64,000 nt of DNA from NCBI GenBank assembly GCA_964023275.1, contig OZ029921.1:2162159-2226158 (forward strand), read 5' to 3'. The translations under genes and the position numbers were made by a program. The stretch is from Norana najaformis (Eukaryota; Annelida; Clitellata; Crassiclitellata; Hormogastridae). Below are positions 58,801-64,000 of this stretch, in pieces. The notes under the pieces are model-generated. The model was given only the letters and a program-made list of their open reading frames with translations. It was not told the origin of the DNA and searched no databases. Positions within the stretch are counted from its first letter, which is position 1. Each line of letters starts with the position of its first letter.

Positions 58801-61800
58801 AACTGAAAGCCAAACTATGAGCATAGACCAAACTACGAGTGAAAGCCAGACTACAAGAATGGACCAAATTCCTGCTCACAGCCACACTACAAGTGTACTT
58901 CCAGATCTTTTTGAAATTCAGACAAATGTTGAGAACAGTATAACTGAAGAACAGGAGTTGCAGCTCGAAGATCTGCATAAGTTGAAAGCTGAAATAGCAA
59001 AATTGACGGAACAGTATCAGGAAAGTCAGAAAACTATTTGTCAGCTGAGGGAACAACTTGCAAGCGAGACGCTATCAGTTGCTAAAGATATCCCCTACAC
59101 TGGAAGCCAAATAACATCTTCTAGCCAAACTACAGGTGGAGATCCAGCTTTGAGTGAGAGCCATACTGTGTTTGAGGTCCATGCTGGCACTGTCACTGAG
59201 ACTGCAAGTGAAAGTCAGACTGCAGCTGTTAATCAGTCTATGGTTGAAAGTCCGGCTATAAGCATTGACCAGGCTACATGTGAAAGTCAGACTATAATCA
59301 TAGACCAGACTAGAGCTGAAAGCCAAAGCACAGTTGTAGAGCAGGTTTCAGCTGAAAGCCAAAGTACAGCTGTAGAGCAGGCTACAGTTGAAAGCCAAAG
59401 TACAGCTGTCGACCAGGCTAGATCTGAAATCCAAAGTACAACTGTAGAACAGGCTACAGCTGAAAGCCAAAGTACAACTGTAGAGCAGGCTACAGCTGAA
59501 AGCCAAAGTACAACTGTAGAACAGGCTACAGCTGAAAGACAAAGTACAACTGTAGAGCAGGCTACAGTTGAAAGCCAAAGTACAGCTGTCGACCAGGCTA
59601 GATCTGAAATCCAAAGTACAACTGTAGAACAGGCTACAGCTGAAAGCCAAAGTACAACTGTAGAGCAGGCTACAGCTGAAAGCCAAAGTACAGCTGTGGA
59701 GCAGGCTATAGCTGAAATCCAAAGTACAACTGTAGAACAGGCTACAGCTGAAAGCCAAAGTACAACTGTAGAACAGGCTACAGCTGAAAGCCAAAGTACA
59801 GCTGTGGAGCAGGCTACAGCTGAAAGCCAAAGTACAGCTGTGGAGCAGGCTACAGCTGAAAGACAAAGTACAACTGTACACGATGCTACAGTTGAAAGCC
59901 AGGCTAATGTTGAGATTCAGACTATGGATAAAGATGAAAGAGTTGATGACAAGTCAGATTTGCATTCTGAGTATGAGGAGTTAAAACTGGAATTGATTAA
60001 ACTAACTGAGCAGAATTACCAAAATCAGGAGACTATTTATCAGCTGACATTTGAAAATGAAACACTAAAATCTGCAATAAGTCTACATCTTCATGAGACT
60101 ACAGTTGAAAGCCAGACTACAACTGATAGGCAGACTAAAAATGTAGACCAGTCCACAGCTGAAAGCCAGACTACAGTCATAAAGCAGGCTGCAGTGGAAA
60201 CCCAAACAAATGTAGATCAGACTGCAAACGAAAGCCAGACTACAAATGAAGATCTGACTACAGTTGTAAGCCAGACTTCAATTTCATCCCAGAATACAGT
60301 TGAATGCCAGACTATGGATGAAGGCCAATTCACAGCTAAAAGTCAGATGAGAGCTACACACCAGACTGCGGTTGAAAGTCAAACAGCTGAAGAGGGCCAG
60401 AGTACTAGTGAAAGCCTGACTTCAGTTGAAAGCCAAATTAGTGGCAATGACCTGACTGGTGAGAGCAAAGCTTCTTTTGATAGCCAGACTGAAGCAACCA
60501 GCCACGCTACAGATGAATGTCAAACTACATATACAGCTCAAGCTACGGTTGAAAGTCAGACTGCTGGAATAGCCAAAATTACAGTTGAAAGTCAAACTAC
60601 CTGTGAAGGGCTGGCTGCGGCTGAAGGTCAGACTGCTGGAATAAACCAGACTACAGTTGAATGTCAAACTACAGATGAAGGTCAGACTACAAACGAAAGC
60701 CAGTGTACAGTTGTAGATCAAACTGAAAGTGAAAGCTTGACGGTGAGTCAGACTACAGTTTGTAGTCAAACTACAAATGTTGGCCAAACTAGTGGCGAAA
60801 GTCAGACTACAGCTGTAACTCAGAATACGTGTGAAAGCCAGACTACCTGTATTGACCTAGCAACAGTTGAAACTCAGACTGAAACCGAAAGCTATTATAC
60901 GGTTAAAACCGAGACTACAGGAGCCAGCCATGCCGCTAATGTAGTCTGGTTAGAAAATGCTGAGCCTCTGTTGCAGGTAACAGGAGCTGGTTCACTGCTG
61001 CAGCTGGGTGGGAGTGCAGGTGAAGAGCAGTTAATGCTGACCAGCAGGACAGAACATGCAGTCGTTAGTGCCAGTCGCACGGAGCAGGATCTGCAGAGTA
61101 GGATCAAGTTCTTGGAGGAAGCTCTAGCCAGACAGAAGCATGAATTTGACGAGAGTCTGTTTGAGATGAGCAACAAGCTTGCCTTGGTGACTTCACAGAA
61201 GCAAGAAGGAGATGCTGGCTTGACAGAGGTTGAGGCAAGATTTGTCGAGCAGGTGAAACGGCTCGGGAATGAATTGGCAAAATCTGAGGAAGATAAAATG
61301 AAAATCGAAGAACTAGCGCAGCAGAGAGGTGAGGAACTGGCCCAAGTGGCTGATCTTGAGCTGAAACTGACAACAAAAGTTCAGGAACTAGAAGAACACC
61401 TGAGGAGCAGAATGAGCACAGTGAAAGAGCTGGAACAAGCTGTGCTAGAGCTGAAGAAGGAAAAGGAAGAACAGACTGTCAGGTTCACAAATGTTGAAGC
61501 AGAATTGACACAGAAAACAAGAGGGCTTGAAGATGTCATATCTCAATTGGAAGCCGATTACAAAACTTTGGAGGAAACATCTAAATCAAAGGAGGAACTT
61601 TTAGGGAAGTTGGTTGAAGTTGAGCAGCAGCTAAAAAATAAGAATGCTGAGATGGAGTTGGAACTGGTTGAGAAAAGCAGTAAGCTGGATGAATCAGAGA
61701 ATGCTTTGGGAGGATTGAACGAGAAGCTTGCTTCCTTAACTGCTGAGAAAGCTGAGCAGATTAAAGAAATGCAGGAAGAAAACATTATACTTGAAAAGAA

Positions 61801-64000
61801 GCTCACAGACTTGCAGGAAATGGTCCAGCATCTTGAATTGAATGTGAAGGATTTGGAAGAATCGGCACGAAATACGCAAGAAGCCTTGCTTATGAAGGAT
61901 ACGGAGTTGACAAGCAAGCTGGTGGAGGTAGAAGAATGCCGCAAGAAGATTCAGTCTCTTGAAGACACAGTTGCCAAGTTGCATGATGATATCAGAATTC
62001 ATGAGGAAACTGTTGCAGAGAAGGAGAAGTTCTTCAGAGTCGAAGTTGAGGAAAAACAGAAGATCATCAATGAGAACGAGAGTAAGACTGATGTAATTGA
62101 GCAAAGCAAAGAAGAAATGGCAGCAAAGCATTGCGAGTTAGAAGAAAATTTGAACAAGAAGATTTCAAACCTTCTGGAGGAACGTGAATCACTGTTGATT
62201 GAGAAAGCAAAACAAGAGAGTCTCATTTCGGAAATATCTGTGAAGTTGTTGGCTGCAAACGACGAAAGAGATAAGGCAATTCTGTCCCATAATCAGGTTG
62301 AAGAAAGCTGGAAGTTGGAGATTGAAGAGCTACAGCAGAAACAAGAGTCTTTTGAAAACAAGGTGCAGTCTATGACGGAGGAGCTAATGGGTTCAAAGGA
62401 AGAACTCATTGCATCACAGAAGAATCTCACATCAGCTGAGGAAACTCTAGCAACCAAAGTGAATGAACTGCAGAGCGCCGAGTCCACAATGGCAAAAGAA
62501 AAAGAGAGCTTCGATAGTGAACGTCAGTCGCTGAATGCACAAATCAAACAGCTGGAGGATGTGGTTAGGGAAAAGACGGAGAGTGTGGTAGAGCTGGAGG
62601 ATGCTGTTGAAACGCTGAAACAAGATCTCGTGACGTCGCAGGAAGACTTGCAGAATCTCCTCAAGAGCCTGGAGGACAACCAGAAGGAACGACGATCCAT
62701 GGTGGAGGAGCACGAAAAGGCGCTGGTAGAGCTGAGCAGTAAAGCAGCCGCTGCGGAGATTGACAAAGATGAAGCCGTTCGACGGTGTGAGCAGCTGGAG
62801 TTGGAGGTGCTGGCAAGAGCGGAAGAACTGGAAAAGTTTAGAGAACTGCATTCACAACAGCTGGCAGCTACAAAACAGGATTACATTGCAATCATCGCCG
62901 AGTTGAAGGATAGTCTGGATAGAGCTGAACAAGAGAAAACAAAGATCTTGAGTCTTCAGGGTGAGGGTAAAACAACAGTGGTAGTTGGAGAAAGCATGGT
63001 CCTTGAGAAGGGAATTCAGACTGTTGACCAGAGCAAAGGTAGCACTGAGAAACTTGAAGGTGGATTGCAGGTGAGCACAGGTAGTGCATCGTTTGGTGTT
63101 GATGAGGCTGATGATGGCAGCCAAAAGAAGAGTAAGGTGGAGTCAAATCTTGCTGGAAGGGCCTCGGAGTCAGGTCTTGATGGAACGGAGAGTGAGATCC
63201 TGATGAAAGACTTGAGTGCCGAACTGCTTCTGACGGAAGTGACGGATGTGGTCATTACGAAGGAAGTAAAAAGTCTTGAGGAAAATCTCACAGAGATGAA
63301 ACTACGATATTCAGAGCTGGAAAAGCAGCTGACAACAGTCCGAGAGGAGCTGAAGGCATTGAAAGAGGACAATCTTCAGCTGGAAAAGTACATCGAAAGG
63401 CTCAGTTCGGGTAAGTTGGAAGCGGAACAACATAGCTGTGCTCTTTTGGAAGATAACGAACAGCTTTCTTTGCAAGTGGATCATCTGTTAAAGGAAAGAG
63501 AGATGTTGGAAACGAAGGTGTCTGAGCTTCTTTTGACGTGCAAATATGTGGAGGAAGCTGCTGACGATGACGCAGAAAAGAAAGAGCCAGGCGATCGGAG
63601 CACATTAATGGAGAACATCAGGCATTTGGAGCATCAGATTGAAGAACTTTCGCAGGCCAACGATATTCTGATAACGGAGAACGAGTTCATAAGCGACAGC
63701 ATGGACCATGCCGAGGGGTGCCTCAAATCCGCCGGGTTTGACCAGGAGAAGAAGGAGTTTGATTACAGGAAGCAGATCACAGAGTTGGAAAGTCAGCTGC
63801 TGATGGCGAGTGAGGAATCAGAGAAGATGCAACGAATGTACGAGGAACAGATTGCTAACCTTAAGATGAAGTTAGGCTTTGAAACGCAGAAACTGGTCCA
63901 TTCACCAACCAGTTCGAATCATTCTTCGGACGTGACTGCGATGGAACTCCAGACTGCAAAACTTCAGCAGGAAAACTTGGTACTGAGTGAGAACCTGAAG
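43826..64000 (+). CDS. AKAP9: AKAP9/pericentrin-like giant coiled-coil scaffold, 3' end beyond the window
   Basis: Plus-strand exons 43826-43870, 44885-45004, 45468-45626, 46170-46253, 46897-47064, then 47825 to the edge. All junctions are phase 0 and give 5,584 codons without a stop. The N-terminus (MEDDRRQKVESAKQT, LAKYRKKK) and the blocks LKEFEEALARRDEVIGSL (from residue 137) and LRAELDEIYG (about 386) match vertebrate AKAP9. That protein scaffolds PKA and gamma-tubulin complexes at the centrosome and cis-Golgi. The rest is heptad-rich coiled coil with Leu, Glu, Gln and Lys, interrupted at about residues 3,085-4,550 by Ser/Thr/Gln/Glu-rich ESQT repeats that have no counterpart I know of in vertebrate AKAP9. 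Coiled coil resumes to the edge. A PACT domain, expected at the C-terminus, would be off-window. The donor after exon 1 (GTCATT) is weak. Pericentrin is the alternative name, as many invertebrates have one member. Confidence 0.85.
45859..46061 (+). mobile_element. LINE ORF2 C-terminal relic
   Basis: A plus-strand frame reads ARRRPKMTCIDSIKAWTELS, matching the minus-strand relic at 19390-19570. It lies in the AKAP9-like intron between the exons ending 45626 and starting 46170. Confidence 0.65.
46553..46617. repeat. Long inverted repeat (hairpin)
   Basis: Arms 46560-46581 and 46589-46610 are perfect 22-bp reverse complements around a 7-nt AT-rich loop. After one mismatch, pairing continues six more bases on each side (46553 to 46617). 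It lies in an AKAP9-like intron. Confidence 0.9.
46691..46763 (-). pseudogene. tRNA-Asn-like pseudogene or SINE head
   Basis: Minus strand: A box TAGCCTAGTGG, anticodon-loop-like CTGTTAA (GTT, asparagine) and B box GGTTCAAATCC, with a 5-bp T stem (CATGG/CCATG). The acceptor stem does not pair (GGGGTGT against GCCTGAC) and the anticodon stem is poor, so it is unlikely to be a working tRNA. A tRNA-derived retroposon head is the main alternative. Confidence 0.55.
55022..55237 (+). repeat. Coding 72-bp triplicate in the AKAP9-like exon
   Basis: Three 24-residue units start at 55022, 55094 and 55166. Each shows L/W-x-VE/LE, KDLT or QDLT, and ETMT-like positions. Divergence is moderate, so the event is older than the ESQT expansions. 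Confidence 0.8.
56522..57367 (+). repeat. Coding 141-bp tandem array (47 aa, six units) in the AKAP9-like exon
   Basis: Units begin at 56522, 56663, 56804, 56945, 57086 and 57227. Each consists of ESQTVAVDHVTV, then ESQTSMDESVSEDQ with LTTVHQTTS, then ESQTMVVDFASG. The three central units are nearly identical at DNA level; the first and last are diverged. This fits recent unequal exchange inside an open frame. Confidence 0.95.
57368..59317 (+). repeat. Degenerate ESQT 12-residue array in the AKAP9-like exon
   Basis: Dozens of 11-12-residue units follow the pattern ESQTTxVDxATx, with ECQT, EIQT, KSQT and ESHT variants. Two short coiled-coil modules (about 57835-57920 and 58940-59075) interrupt the array. 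The composition is Ser, Thr, Gln, Asp and Glu with very few basic or aromatic residues, so disorder is expected. Confidence 0.9.
59318..59893 (+). repeat. Coding 36-bp tandem array (12 aa, sixteen units) in the AKAP9-like exon
   Basis: Sixteen units of ESQSTTVEQATA type at exact 36-bp spacing. A five-unit (180-bp) higher-order copy is visible: the order ATV, DQARS, EIQ, ESQ at 59354-59497 recurs at 59534-59677. Unlike the flanking arrays, the core is SQS rather than SQT. Confidence 0.96.
60095..60890 (+). repeat. Degenerate ESQT array, second block
   Basis: Follows the fourth coiled-coil module (59950-60090). Units vary more in length and sequence (VETQTNVDQ, ECQTTDEGQ, ESQTAGIAK). The array ends at VETQTETES, after which coiled-coil sequence resumes at about 60990. 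Confidence 0.85.

Noticed and set aside
47894-63605. Many minus-strand frames opposite the AKAP9-like exon, including a 282-codon frame at 47894-48742, a 295-codon frame at 54586-55473 and Cys-Ser-Leu repeat frames at 57914-60787
   Set aside because: They are antisense shadows of a coiled-coil frame poor in the codons that give antisense stops. Their repeats mirror the ESQT units and they have no family motif or splice context.

Overview
The window is metazoan nuclear DNA. Genes are split by short GT-AG introns, the spaces between them are packed with microsatellites, minisatellites, tRNA-derived SINEs and decayed LINE 3' ends, and every recognisable gene is an animal family. Nothing bacterial or organellar was seen. 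The species cannot be fixed from sequence alone. An invertebrate bilaterian is my inference, from a tailless/dissatisfaction-like nuclear receptor, a single pyruvate kinase, and an AKAP9/pericentrin-like protein with lineage-specific expansions.

Layout. (1) 0.86-2.13 kb, minus strand: three exons encode both zinc fingers of an NR2E-type nuclear receptor; the rest of the gene lies off the left edge or is unrecognised to the right. (2) 2.2-21 kb: no supported coding exon. This stretch holds dense simple repeats (3.7-10.2 kb), SINE/LINE relics, an AT-rich TAAT-dense block (10.45-11.3 kb) and a CpG-richer block (14.8-17.3 kb). (3) 21.1-26.7 kb, minus: complete seven-exon UBE2J1-like ER-anchored ubiquitin-conjugating enzyme (574 aa) with a long Met/Pro-rich and heptapeptide-repeat insert. 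A 24-copy 30-bp minisatellite abuts one splice acceptor. (4) 28.9-31.0 kb, minus: complete five-exon ribosomal protein S21 (83 aa). (5) 32.4-41.8 kb, plus: twelve-exon pyruvate kinase (526 aa), divergent from RPS21, with many repeat relics in its introns. (6) 43.8 kb to the right edge, plus: AKAP9/pericentrin-like giant coiled-coil protein. It has five small exons, then one open exon that runs at least 16.2 kb to the window end, giving 5,584 codons so far with no stop.

The exon models for UBE2J1, RPS21 and pyruvate kinase were built by hand from splice sites and family similarity. Reading phase closes exactly across every junction, and the RPS21 and pyruvate kinase lengths match the families. 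The genes are unrelated in function (transcription factor, ER-associated degradation, ribosome, glycolysis, centrosome/Golgi scaffold), so no joint pathway is proposed.

The most unusual structure is inside the giant exon. About residues 3,085-4,550 form a Ser/Thr/Gln/Glu-rich array built on a 12-residue ESQT-type unit. It includes a 141-bp tandem array and a 36-bp tandem array, and is broken up by four related short coiled-coil modules. The spacing and the SQT core suggest either a multivalent dynein light chain (LC8) binding array or an SQ/TQ phosphorylation cluster; both are hypotheses.
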